From a virus: 53,280 nucleotides of DNA. The notes beneath the pieces are model-generated. The model was given only the letters and a program-made list of their open reading frames with translations. It did no database searches and was not told the origin of the DNA. The DNA is taken from IMG/VR virus record IMGVR_UViG_3300021961_000137, positions 1 to 53,280 of that record; one strand, written 5' to 3'. The number at the start of each line of letters is the position of its first letter. The first letter of the stretch is position 1. Below, in pieces: positions 28,256 through 41,300 of this stretch. The position numbers were made by a program, and so were the translations under genes.

Positions 28256-29363
28256 ATAAAGTACCGTAGTCTACTGGATAAATTTGTCCAGCAGGTTCGT
28301 ATAAACAATCAAATATCATATCGGTAGGAATTCCAAAAGCATCAATTGTTGGAGAGAGTCCTCCATAATTGCCAGTTGGAATAGTAATAGTATGTATTCC
28401 AATTACTTTGTCTGCTCTTAAGGCTCCTGAGATTTTAGTACTAATTGATTTTGTATATGCAGAACCTACCTGCAAACTATAATGAGCGCGTGAAGTTTTA
28501 ATGCCAACAGATCCACCTGCTCCAACGACAAAAGGTGTTATTCCTGGATTTGTATTATCGTCAACTACAAAGGCATTTCCATTTCCAGCGACAGATATTG
28601 TTGAAATTCCCGAAGAATAAAATCCTTGTAAAATGGAACTTCCAGAAACTGTTAATGATCCTATTGATGCTATATTGGATGTTACTATACCAGAATTTAC
28701 TTGTCCAAAAAATGTAGTAGCAGTTACTATGCCAAGAATATTTAAATTCTTTTGGATTTCTAAATTTTCTGTTAAAGTTACATTATTTAAAAATCTTGAA
28801 ATATTTTCTACTAATAACGATCCATTTACAATCAAAGAAGTCGAACCTTTTCCTACAATAACTCCACCTGTTGGAGCGGAAAATCCTAAAGACGTTATTC
28901 CAGAAACATTTAATGTATCAAAATCGTTAGGATCTGATTTTATTGCATTTTCAATTGTAGATAATGTAATATTATCTAACGATAAAATATTTTTAAGTTC
29001 TCTTCCAGAACTGATTACCTGGTCAGTTCCGATGTAATACGCAGATGAAGTAACAATTCCTGCAGAATAAACATTACCTTCAAGATTTGATAATAGTTTG
29101 AATGCGGTTATTATACCACTAACATAAACATTTCCATCAATATCTAATCTTTCTCTAGGAATTGTAGACCCAATACCAACTTTATATGAACTGGAATCGA
29201 TGGAAATTACTGTCTTTCCAAAACCTACTAATATATTAGAACCATCTCCTAAAGAATTGTAAATTTCATCAAAATTGGAATTAATTTTGATGGCACCAAC
29301 TCTTAAAGTATCGCCAGTGCCATCATTAGCAACAGACCCTGTATTAATACCCAATTTAGACAT
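28251..29363 (-). CDS. 10: Baseplate protein with gp10-like N-terminal domain
   Basis: The N-terminus of this 370-residue protein, INTGSVANDGTGDTLRVGAI then KINSNFDEIYNSLGDG, corresponds to the T4 gp10 start (INIGNVVDDGTGDYLRKGGI...KINENFDELYYELGDG). In T4 gp10 is the baseplate pin that joins gp7 and gp8 to the wedge and holds short tail fibres. Residues 60-290 are fibre-like (VSGI, TSSAYYIG, LNVSGITSLG). It is shorter than T4 gp10 (602), so it may be a hybrid of the gp10 attachment domain with a fibre shaft. The gp7-like gene is immediately upstream. Confidence 0.72.
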   Translation of the reverse strand: MSKLGINTGSVANDGTGDTLRVGAIKINSNFDEIYNSLGDGSNILVGFGKTVISIDSSSYKVGIGSTIPRERLDIDGNVYVSGIITAFKLLSNLEGNVYSAGIVTSSAYYIGTDQVISSGRELKNILSLDNITLSTIENAIKSDPNDFDTLNVSGITSLGFSAPTGGVIVGKGSTSLIVNGSLLVENISRFLNNVTLTENLEIQKNLNILGIVTATTFFGQVNSGIVTSNIASIGSLTVSGSSILQGFYSSGISTISVAGNGNAFVVDDNTNPGITPFVVGAGGSVGIKTSRAHYSLQVGSAYTKSISTKISGALRADKVIGIHTITIPTGNYGGLSPTIDAFGIPTDMIFDCLYEPAGQIYPVDYGTLS

Positions 29364-29391
29364 TTTCTGCTAAGTATTCATTTACAATGAG

Positions 29392-29399
29392 TATTTATG
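29392..29399 (-). promoter_or_regulatory. Late promoter core before the gp10-like gene
   Basis: CATAAATA on the minus strand, 29 bases ahead of the ATG at 29363, overlapping the stop of the 4035-residue gene. Confidence 0.5.
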
Positions 29400-32300
29400 A
29401 GGCATAATTTTTATATCTGAGTGGATTTTTTCTAATCACTATTGCTGATGTTGATAACCCACTTACTCCACCTAAAGTATATGAATTAAATGAAGTTGAA
29501 TTTTGTATTCTACTACCAATAATTTTGCCCCAACTATATGTTCCATAATTAATTGGAGTTGATACTGGAGAAAATGTAGTTACACTATCAAAAGTAAAAT
29601 CTGTGGTATCAAATGTGGTTGCTTCAGAATCAAAAGTACCTGTTATATTTTCATCCATGAAGTGCTGATTATAATCATAACCATTTAAATTAGATACGTT
29701 TGTTGTAATTCTAGTTACATAGGTGAGACCTATGCCAGTTATAATTCTTCGTATCACACTTGAAGATGAAACTTCAAAAATGTTATCAATACATTCTGTT
29801 CCCACTCCAATGATACTATTATCAGAATATAGTGTAGTTATCCCAAAACCAATGTTTGAATTCTTAACAACAAAATAATCGCCAATTTGGATACTTGGGA
29901 CAGTGATTGCAGATCCCACAATAGATGGTTGTCTTAAATATGAATCTGCTGGGATAAAGAGATCTAGAGTAATTCCCGTAGATCCAACTCCAACATTTGT
30001 TTTACCTGAACCAACAATATAACCAAAATCTCCAGTGTAAGTTGCATTAACAAATGGTTCTTTTTTAAATGTTGGTGGTTCTATTAAAACACTAGGAGAA
30101 ACACTATATCCTATTCCAGAAGAAATGACTGCAATTGAAGAAATAGTACCTCCCGCAGATACTGTAGCACTTGCAGTAACAACTGTTGCAGTACCAAACC
30201 CAACTGGATTTGAAATAGAAACAGTTGGAGAAGTTGTGTACCCAACACCACCATCAGTAACTAAGATTGATGCTATTCCACCACTAGGAGCAAGAATTGC
30301 AGTTGCTGATGCAGATACGACCGAATCTTGTGATAAAATTTCAATATTGGATACATATAAATTTGAAGTATTTTCTGTTTGATTGTCAAAGAAAGTTTTT
30401 ACACTTTCTACATATATGACAGTTGATCCAACACCAACACTTTTGATTATATTTGATGATGGATAAATGAGAGGTTCATTTATTGTTCTATCTTTAGTTA
30501 CTGATTTTCCATCAATAATTACGTCTTCAGTCTGTTTACACCAGTTTATAGGTCTCTTTAGATTTTCATTTAGAGTTATTCCTGGACCAGAGTAATTGTT
30601 AGTATTGAGAGTATCAGTTGATAATATGTTTGTTATTATTCTTTCATCCTCTCTCAGTTCAATTTTGTCATCATGAAGGTCAAAATAATCACCGATTTTT
30701 ACAGATTCTAGAATATCAACATCCAATACATCAACATCACCTGTTCCTTTATAGAATAAAATTTTACAAGTGTCTCCCTCTTTTGGTGCTTCCGTAAAGG
30801 TTAAGTTACTACCTCCTTTAAATACGTAACCTTGTCCAGGAACCTGTAATATGTCATTTAAGAAAACTAATAAAGTAGCTTCCACATCAATTAAAGAACC
30901 CGCTCTTGCTTTTATGGATTTTTGTTGTCCATTTGCAGTGATTGGGAAAGAAACTCTATTTCCATCGAATAAACTTTGAATTTCATCTAAAACTTGTAAA
31001 TCACCAATAACCCAACTAGAAAATCTGTCAGACTGTGTTTTTTCTATTATTATTTTAAATTCTTCAAATTGTAAAGATGAATTTGTTGGAATTCCTACTG
31101 TTCCGCCGATACTGACTGTTAATATTTCTCCTTGACCATAACCATAACCAATATTTTTTATTTCAAAATCAATTACACTAGAACCTTGACCAACAACAAT
31201 ATCAATTGTTGCTTGTGTTCCAACACCTACACCTAAAGGAGAAGAATTACTATAAACTAAAGGTATATTTGAATAAGAAAGTGGTGCATCAAAAAATACA
31301 AGAGGTGGATTTGTAAAAGTATAACCAGTTCCTGGATTTGTAATAGCTACGCTTACAACATTGCCACCACTTACAGATGCAATTCCGATAAATTCTATAT
31401 TTGAAATATTATTATTGGATGTTAAAATTCCAACGTTGACAATTTTTTGAATTCCTGATCTATATCCAGATCCACTATTTCCAATACTAATTGACTGTAT
31501 TGTACCGGATATTGATACTATAGCAGTCCCTGCGGCAGAAACGAGAGGTTGATATCCAAACCCTTTAGAAGATGCTACAGATACTATTGATCCACCAACA
31601 GGAACATTTGAAGTATTGTGATCATTTGGAGTGGTTATTGAGTTTCCGATAAATTGTATAGTGGTTATACCTACATTTTCTTTTAGAAGATAATTTCCAG
31701 TAACTGATACTGGGAAAGTATTTCTACGTGGTCCTTGTAAAACTTGGTTTATCAATACAATAGAATTACCTTCAGAAAAACCAAATACATCATTTTTATT
31801 TGATTTTAATCTAAATTCCGTTTTTATTCCAGAGAAAGATTCGGAAATATCATCAAAAATATAATTTTTTGAATAAGGTTCTGATGAACTGTTTTTTACA
31901 CCAGATCTCACAAAAACTCTTCCACTAAAAGAAGAATTTGTCGTAATTCCTATCCAATCTTTTTCATCGGGCCTACTTGAAGTAGTTCCTATTGGAACAG
32001 GTCCGTATGGTGGAGATACAAAATTAATACTATTATTTACTATATTGTAATCACCAAAAACTTTAGTTATTACTGAGTGTTGGGCATGAGAAGCAATTCC
32101 TGTACCCATCCAACCTCTATCAACTAGAAGAACGCTAGTGCTTCCAAAACCAACAGTTTTAACTCGGACAATTTCATTGTCAATCTTTAAAAGATCTCCG
32201 CCAAAAATAGAGGTAATTCCTGATAGATTAATAGTATCTTGGGTAATTAAGACCTCACTATTAGAACTTGATGTGATAGCAGTGGAGACTATTGGAGATT

Positions 32301-35300
32301 GAATTACATTATCAATAGAAATAAGAACTCTTGAATTTTGATTTTTTGAAGTAAATTTGTGTATAGATCCTATTCCAACTGAAGTAATGTCTAATTCTAT
32401 TGGGAAAGTTTTTAGTGCGTTCTCTGCACTTGATGCTAATTTTAATTCAAGTTCGTTAACTTTAATAGCATATACTGAAGATGGAAGTTTATTAGTTACT
32501 CCAATACCCGAGAAAGAAGTTGATGCTATTCCAATGGGTCCAGAAGTTAAACTATAACTATAAGAAAGTTCTTCTCCTGTCACAAAAAAGTGATTTGGAA
32601 TTCTGATAGTATTTTTGTTAATATCTACGATATTTGGATTATTTCCTTCAAAATTTCTTTCAAAAATTGGTAATTTTTTATTTTTTAAATCAAATGTTCT
32701 CTTAATTTCAGAGAAAGCTGAATAATAACTTGATAATTTTGAACTTATTGATGAACTATTCAAATCAACGGGATTTGTTGGATAAACATCAGTCAAACCA
32801 AGTATGTTCTCAAATACTCTAACTTCAATGTTGGTATTTTCAATTGGAGTAAAGTAAAGTTGAACATTATTACCAGAAATATTGGCACTTATGCTTCCTA
32901 AATCATCTCCAGTAGAAATCTTACCAAATTCTGTGATGTAAACATTACCGGAGTCATTAATAACAATCACTTCAGAAAGTTGTGATCTATTGTTTGTAGT
33001 ATCATTTACAGAAACAATATAATATGCAGAATTAAAGATAAACTTTTCATATTCACATATCACATTTTGAGATGGTGATGAAGTTGATGCAATAGAAGTA
33101 TATGAAGACTTTAATCTATTTGTTGATATGCTACTTATTCCTGTGGTTGTTGTTGAAGTATTTCCAATAGAAATACTTAATGTATTAATGACATAAGAAA
33201 CACCTACACCAACATGTGGAGTGAAGTTTAGATTTAAATTAGAACCAGAAAAACTAGTTTCGTAGTTACCTAATCCTTGTGTTGACGTAGAATCTAAATT
33301 TCCATTTGTCAATTGACCATATTCTAAAATAGAAACATTAGTTCCATCATGTACAATTGATACTTCATCGAACTCGCAGTAGCTTTCGTCTAAAGCAGAT
33401 ATTGTAACTAAAATTTTGGAGGAGGTATAGTTTGAAGATATTCCAACAATTGTAGTTTCTCCACTTGTTCCTGAAGGAATTATGACACTAGATGACTTAA
33501 TATCTACAACATTTCCTAGTGTAAAAGTGCTAACTCCGGCAATAGAATCTTCTAAATCATATGAGATATAACTTATATCATAATCATTTATTTGATAATT
33601 TATAGGATAGAACAACAAATTACCTTCATCTCCAAAGTAAGATACATCAAAGGTTCCTAAGTTTTGAACCGTTTCTAGAGATGCATACTGTGAAATAAAG
33701 GAATAATCTGGAGAATTTAAAATACTTACAATAGAAGATTGCCTTTCGGCAGTGTACCTCATGTCTCTAATATAAATTATATATTTTTTAACCTTATTTG
33801 GAGATAGTCTAAATGTATCAATTGTTCCATAGTTTGATGATCTTGGATTGCTGTTAAATTGTGGACTAATATCATCAATTACTAATACTCTATTCCCAAC
33901 AGATTCTAAGTAATCTTGAACAATTGCAGAATTAAGTACAATTTCTTTCGAGATAGTATTAGAGTCTATATTTAATGTTTTTTCTGATGCAAGATCAAAA
34001 TCTGATACGCAATTAAGTCCATTAACGCTAATGAGATCAGTTATTCCGATAAAATCTCCCAGATTTTGATCTGTGGAAATTCCTGATGAAGTTTCGTCTA
34101 CAGACTCTACTAGTAAATCTGCAAACTTTTTAAATCCTATAGTATGATTTTGATTACTGACTACATCATTCCACTTATCGTATTGAACTTTAGATTTTAT
34201 TGAGTATGAAAAATATTGATAGTAATCACTATCATGTATTCTTTGATTACTATTGTTAAAGAATCCAGTTTCTCGCTTCCAACCTTTTTTAACGATTGAA
34301 TTTGCTCCAGTATCATACGTTGCATTATTTTCTTCTACAAAAGAAATAATTGCCTGAGAACCTGAAGAAGAACCAATTACTCTCTCTCCTTGTTTAAATG
34401 GTCTATCACTAAAAACTTTTAAAATTTGATTTAAATCATCCCACCCATCAACAATTCCATTTGCACTCTTACTTAAAAGAGTTTCATTTTTGAAAAATTT
34501 ATTTTTTTTCAAAGTTACATTAAAAATTGGAGTATACTTTTCTAGTACTACTTTTCCAGAAGAATAAGTTTGATTAAAAATTCCAGGATCTTCATTTGAA
34601 CGAAGGTAATTTGTTAAATTATATGTTATAGTTCCACCAGATCCTCCAATATTTGGATCTATTGAAGTTAAAGTAAAATATTCATAGTTATATGATGATG
34701 AGTTGTATCCTCTCAAAGTGGTTCCTATACCAACACTAGTACCTTCAATAAAAACTTTATCTCCTACTTGGAAAGGATAATCTGACGCATCACTATAAGT
34801 AGTTGCTAAAGAAACCACAACATTCTTAGTTTCTTTGTTGAACGATATTGAATTAATACTAATACCATTCGAATTGTTAACTGGAACAATCCTTGGTACA
34901 CGATCATCAATTGATTTTGTATTTTTTAATATCTTTACTTCTTTGTCTGTTAATTTAAAACTAAGATTTACATCATCTATTATTGTATTAGTTAAAAAGT
35001 CTAAAACAACTAAGTCGGGTGGTGTAGTATAATTCTTACCAATTGATGTTATCCCAATTCTATCAAAAGTTAACAGATTATTTACTTTAATTATTTGCGC
35101 AAGTTTTGCTGTTGGTCTTAATGTTTTGTCTGCAGAATACTCAAATCCAATATCTTCTATTTCTGTGGAAAGAACATTTCCAATACTTTTTGATGATGGA
35201 GTTAGAGCAGCATAATCTCCTGTAGATGTAGCTATAGAAACTACAGTTGGAATACGTTTGTAAAAACTTCCAGGAGAGACTGTTTTAAATTTATCAATTT

Positions 35301-38300
35301 CACCAGAAGCAAATCTAGAAGTTGTAGTATACTCTAATTTACTTTCTGAAGGTAAATATGATGATTTTTCTGGAATTGTTCTAATATTGTAAGAAAAACT
35401 ATTTTCAGTTACTTTGGAAATTTTGTGATTACCAGAATATGCACTGTTGGAAATAATAATCGCATTATTATTAACAATATTTTCAGTATCTTTTATTATT
35501 GATAATTTATTTTGATCATTCTCATCCAAATTTATTGGAGTTAAACTATAGTATAATACTTTAGGTAAATTATCGGTTATATCTATAGTAATTTTTGCAT
35601 TTGTAGTAACTCCAACTATCCCCTCTCTAGAAATTTCAAACGCTTTATTTCTAGTGGAAGTTTCAAAAATATTTTTAAAATTTTCATCAGTATATAAATT
35701 AAATTTAAATGCGGGATATCTTTGGGAATTTTTTACATAAGATAAAGATTGGTCAGTCAGATCAAATATAATAGGTTGATTTCTTAATGCAATAATGTGT
35801 GGATTAATTGGCGAAATTGTACCAAAACTAGAAGATGTTATGTTAACAACCACAGGTCTCTTTATACTTGCATTATAAAAAGTTTCCGAAAGTTTAAATT
35901 TATTTTCATCAACAACGACAATATAATATATTTTTTGATTTTTTAATCCATCACAAGGTGATGTTGAAGTATGAATAATTTTTTGTGCGTTTCTATAACC
36001 ATGAGATAAAATTGTAATTGTATCATTTAGTAAATCAACATCCGATGAAGAAAAATCTTTTGGATTTATTACTAATCTCTTATTTGGATTATTATACTTT
36101 ACGATGTATGTCGTCGATAATCCAGGATTACAAGTTACATTAATTTCATCAAAAACTTGTAGTCCATGGGAAGATGCTGTAGATACTGTTACAAGATTTT
36201 TGGTAGCTTTACCACTAATAACATTTTCATAGTTTGTTTTAAAACTATGAATTACACCATTACCAAAATCAGTAAAATATAACGTATCCGTGAAAATACT
36301 GCTATTAATGCCTACAAAATTCCCAGTAGATCCTACTCCAACTCTATTTGTCGCAATACCTATTAAATTATCAGTAATTCTAGCAACAAACAATGTTTGA
36401 TTATCTGATAATTGATATGAATATGTTCCATTTGTAGATATTGATATTGGAGATCCACCATTACTTGAATAGATTAAACTATCTCCAGTATTTAAATTAT
36501 GATTTGGTAAATATATTGATTTGGTTGGAATAAACAAAGAACTTATTCCTATTCCAGGATTTGAAAATGTTAGAGTGTACCCAATACCTACACCAGATAC
36601 TGTACCTAATCCAATGGATTCTTTTGGATCAAAATAAATTTCTTTATTGTATTTGTATTGATATAATACTGTAGATATTCCTGCCTTAAATGCAAATTTT
36701 CTTGATCTTTCATACAAAGAGGTTGATAATGTATGAGATGTTCCAACAGTGCCGTCATATTCTCTGTATACTCTTATTCTACTTAATTTTGGATCTATAT
36801 TTAAAACTTTTATTTTTTCTGTTCCTATACCAAGAATATCATTTTCTCTTATATTTGGATAATATAATGTACCGTATACATTAAAGTAAGTAACAATACC
36901 TGTAGATGATGCAGGCAATACATCTGAACCTAATACAAAAACTTCAGATCTAACTCCAATTGCACGAGATCCTTCTAATAATGTTCCAAAAGTGGATATT
37001 CCTGATATATTTGCGAAATCAAAATTAGAAAGTGTGTGTGGACTTGTGGAAAATCCAACAAAAACTCCAGGGTCCGCATTGATTAAAGGTACAAATTCTA
37101 CGTTAGTTATTGATGTGGTGCTAACTGATATTTGTCCAATTGGTTTCCCTTTAACACTAGAAACTTCAAATGATGCACCTTGTCCCTCAGTATCTGTGTT
37201 ATTGAAAACAAGTCTATTAGTTACTTTATAATTTGATCCTGCAGAGTTTATTCCAATAAAATCGACAGATCCTTTATTGACTTTAGTAACTACTGAAGTT
37301 TGTTTTTTTATTTTATTTGGGTTAATAATAAAATCATATTTACTAAATTCATTATTTAAATTGTAAGGTTTTGTATTTCTTAAAAACTTTGTTTTATTTA
37401 AATCAATATTGTCTTGATTGGATAAAAGACTAAAATTATAATCTATTGGTTTTGATTTATATTCATTTCCAATAAAATATGGAAAGACGGGTCTTCTATA
37501 ATTTCTAAATGGTCCAGAAGTTTCTACATCAATTGTATTGATAGTAGAAAAATATGCATATGTTCCATTTGGATACTCTGGAGTTACGCAAAATCTTCCG
37601 TTAAACTTATCCAAGTCACCTGATTGATTATACTTGTAATCTTCTACAAAAAATCCTTCAGGATATAACGTAGTTGATGGTCTTCCTGGAACTAAAGAAA
37701 TTTTGTAACCAGATTCTAAAAGTTTTATTGAACCTCCATCTAAATTCGAATACCCATATGGTCCATAAATCGGGTTTCCATCATATGCCCATCCTATTAT
37801 TGGAGAATGTAACTTTGATAAAACTTCTTTTCCATTTTCAAGTTGAAGATCTGGAGAAAATGTTAAATTTCCTCCAATGAGAGATTTCGAAGATACTGTT
37901 CTACGTAAATATCTTGGTGGATATGAATGAGTATATTGAAGACCATAATCAGAATCTAATCCGGCAACAATCGATCCATCATCATTATAAATTTCTTCAC
38001 TTATGATAGATCTTTCTACTAAATTAACTGTCCATACTTTAGGTACTGCTTCAAATTTTGCACCAGATCCAGAAGGAATTACATTAAGAGTTGTTGTTGA
38101 AGTTGTAAATCCTCGACCATTATAAAGAACTTTGACTTCTGAAATAGATCCATTCTTTACGACTGGTGATAATTTTGCACCAACTCCAGTTCCAACTATT
38201 TGCAGTGAAGGAGTTGAATTATACCCAGAACCTGGATTAATTACCAAAATTTCAGTTATTTTTCCTGCAGAAACAATCGGAGATAGTTCAGCACCACTGC

Positions 38301-41300
38301 CAGAATTCAGTGTAAATGATGGTTGTCTATTAAAATTTATTATATCATCTGTACCATAATTAGAACCACCAGATTCTAAGAAAACTGATTTAATTTCTCC
38401 ACGAAATATTGGATCTAATACCGCATCAAAATTTTGGTTTGTGCGAGTAGATACTCCAATTACACCAGACACTTTTACTGATATTGGTTCGTAATTAAAG
38501 TAGTGAATACCAGATCCAGTAGAATTAAATCCTACAAATTGTTTTGTAGAAAAATAAAAATCTTTGTTTGTAGAAATTCCAACAATAGCAGAACCAATAC
38601 CTATCGTTGAAGCAGATCCAACAACAGATAATTTAAAAGAATTATTATCAACCGCAGTTACATAATAAGAATTTCCAGATACTAATCCACCAATTTCATT
38701 TCCAGTCGCAGTGTAAACAATTATTTCTCCGGTTTTATAATTATGTTCTTGCGCAAAAATAGTATTCGTATTTGTATTAATACCAGTCGGAGATACTGAA
38801 ATTTTTCTATTTTTATATCCTGACCCAGGATCAACAACTTTAATTGAAGTAATTTTTTTCTTAACATCTGTCGATACAAATCTTTGAATTCCATTTCCAA
38901 AAGATGTCAAGTCTATCGTATTAATACCAACCAAAGCATCTTGATAAGTATTATGAACTTTAACAGTAAAAGAATCTTGAACAGACACATGATAAACAGC
39001 ATCTGTAGTTATTCCTCCAATTGCAGTCTGTTTCTCAGTTTTATAAATTATTTTTTCAGCGTCTCTAAATTTATGTTGGGTAGAAAAACTTATAGTATTG
39101 TTGGTTAAATTTACTAAACCTGCTCCATCAGAAGAATTAAATGTAACTGAGTGCTCGAATGAAAATAACTCAGGAATTGCTCTTGCTCCAGATCCAGAAC
39201 CTCCTGTTATTGTTATAGTTGGTTGACCAATATAATCAAATCCACCATCAATAACTTCTATATCCTCTAATTTTCCATGAACTTCGCAATAACCTGTCGC
39301 GCCAGTTCCTACAGTATCGTTAATTGAAAGAATTGGTGGATTAATTACATCATAATCTGCTCCAGGAGAAAGAATATTTATTTTTTCTAAAGGACCATAA
39401 AAAATCTTATCTCTGGATTTATAATTTAATATTTCAACACCATTTGCAAGTATTCCAATTGTTCCAAATTTCGTCTCATAATTATCTGTTACATTTTGAG
39501 GAGTTTGAATAGATCTAACTAATTTTTGAGAAGATAAAGTTTTATTTGAAAGACCAACAAATGATATTTTATTGTCAATTACCGTAGCGGAAAATGTAAT
39601 GTAGATATTCTTGTATAAATTTTCTCTACTCCTTGCCAACTTTATTGTGTTTGCATCAACTTTTCTTACAAAATATGTCCCTTGCGTTATTCCTAAAGAA
39701 TTTGTAGAAGAGACTGGTTCGTAAACTACAGAATCTCCTGTATAAAATCCATGTTTACCTATATTTAAATCTTCACCTTCAAAAGTCCCAGAAAAAGTTA
39801 AAGATCTATCCTTAGTGCTTAATTCTTCATTAAAATATGAAGGCAAAGAAGAAGAAGTGACATAATATGATCCCTCTTTGTCATAATAAGTATTTTGAAC
39901 ATTTGTTGAGTAAATACTTGCTTTTGGGAAATTAGAAAATTTAGCTTTTGATAATTGTTTTTGTATTTTTATTTTTTTAGATCTATCAATCTGTCCCTGT
40001 CCACTTATACTAAAAGTTTTTTTGTTAGAAACTGAAGTAACATTAGAATTTACTTTTGTACCATCACTAAAAAATAATACTATAGTGTCTCCTACATATA
40101 ACTCAGTATCATCATATGTTTTTATTTGGTAAGAAAAATTTATATTATCAATTAAATTTACTGTTTCAACATCATAGGATGTTGCTAGGTTAAAAATCCA
40201 AGTATTACCTTCAATACTTTCGTCATTTTTGCCTAAAGATTCTATTTGTATTTTATTTCCTGTACTGTAATATCTTGTATTTTGACCAACTTCAAGATCT
40301 GATAAAACTCCAGTAATTCTAAGTTTTACTACATTACTTGTTCCTAGACCAGAATACGAATATGCATATGTATTGATTCTGATATTTTGACCGGAATTTA
40401 TATCTTGAGTTATTCCAGAACACTCATAAAATTGGGTATAAGATTTAGACTTATACGAAATTACCACAGAACTTCCATTTTCTAGGTCAGCAATAATTTC
40501 TCCGGAGTTGGGAAATCCTACCGTGGAATCTACATCTAAAACGGTTGAACTTATTTTAGCATCTGTAATAACTGTGGTCTGTGGATGTACAGAAAATTCA
40601 TCTAAATCAGATTCTGGTGCGTTTGAATTATAGTCCAAACTAATGACATAATATTCTTTTTCTCCTCTAAAAATTTTCTCGACGTTGTTTATTGCACCAG
40701 AGGACTTTGGTATAGTACCATAATTATCTTGATATAATGTTCTGTTTACAATATCGTTAGGATTTCCTTCAATAACTTCAACTACTAAATCTCTTGTTAA
40801 TCTATATTGAGCATCTGATGGAATAAAAAGATAATCCCTTGGTTTAATAACTTGAACATCTTCTCCATATAAAGCTCTGAAAAGAATTTCAAAAGATTGA
40901 TCTGTACCTTTAGATGAATAAAAATCTTTAGATTGCTTTATGAATAAATTTTCATTTAATTCTGAATAAAGTTCTCTATTTTCAAATCCAGGTACAAACT
41001 GCTTTTTAATTTTTTTGAAAAATTCTTTTAGAAAAAGAATACTTAAATTCGATACTGTAGATCCAGATTGATGTTCATCTATCTCACTAGAAGAAAATAC
41101 TAAATGATCTACTTTACTTGGATCTTGATATGAAGTAACTCCACTAAATCCTCTTACACACCCTAAAAAAGAATTATTTGTTTTTGATGTATATGTTATT
41201 ATTTCTGAATTAATTTTTAGTAAACCGTAAGAATCTGAAAATCCCTCTGTTGATGTTACAAATATAGTATCATCCGAAAATCCAACAAAGGAAGTTGTTG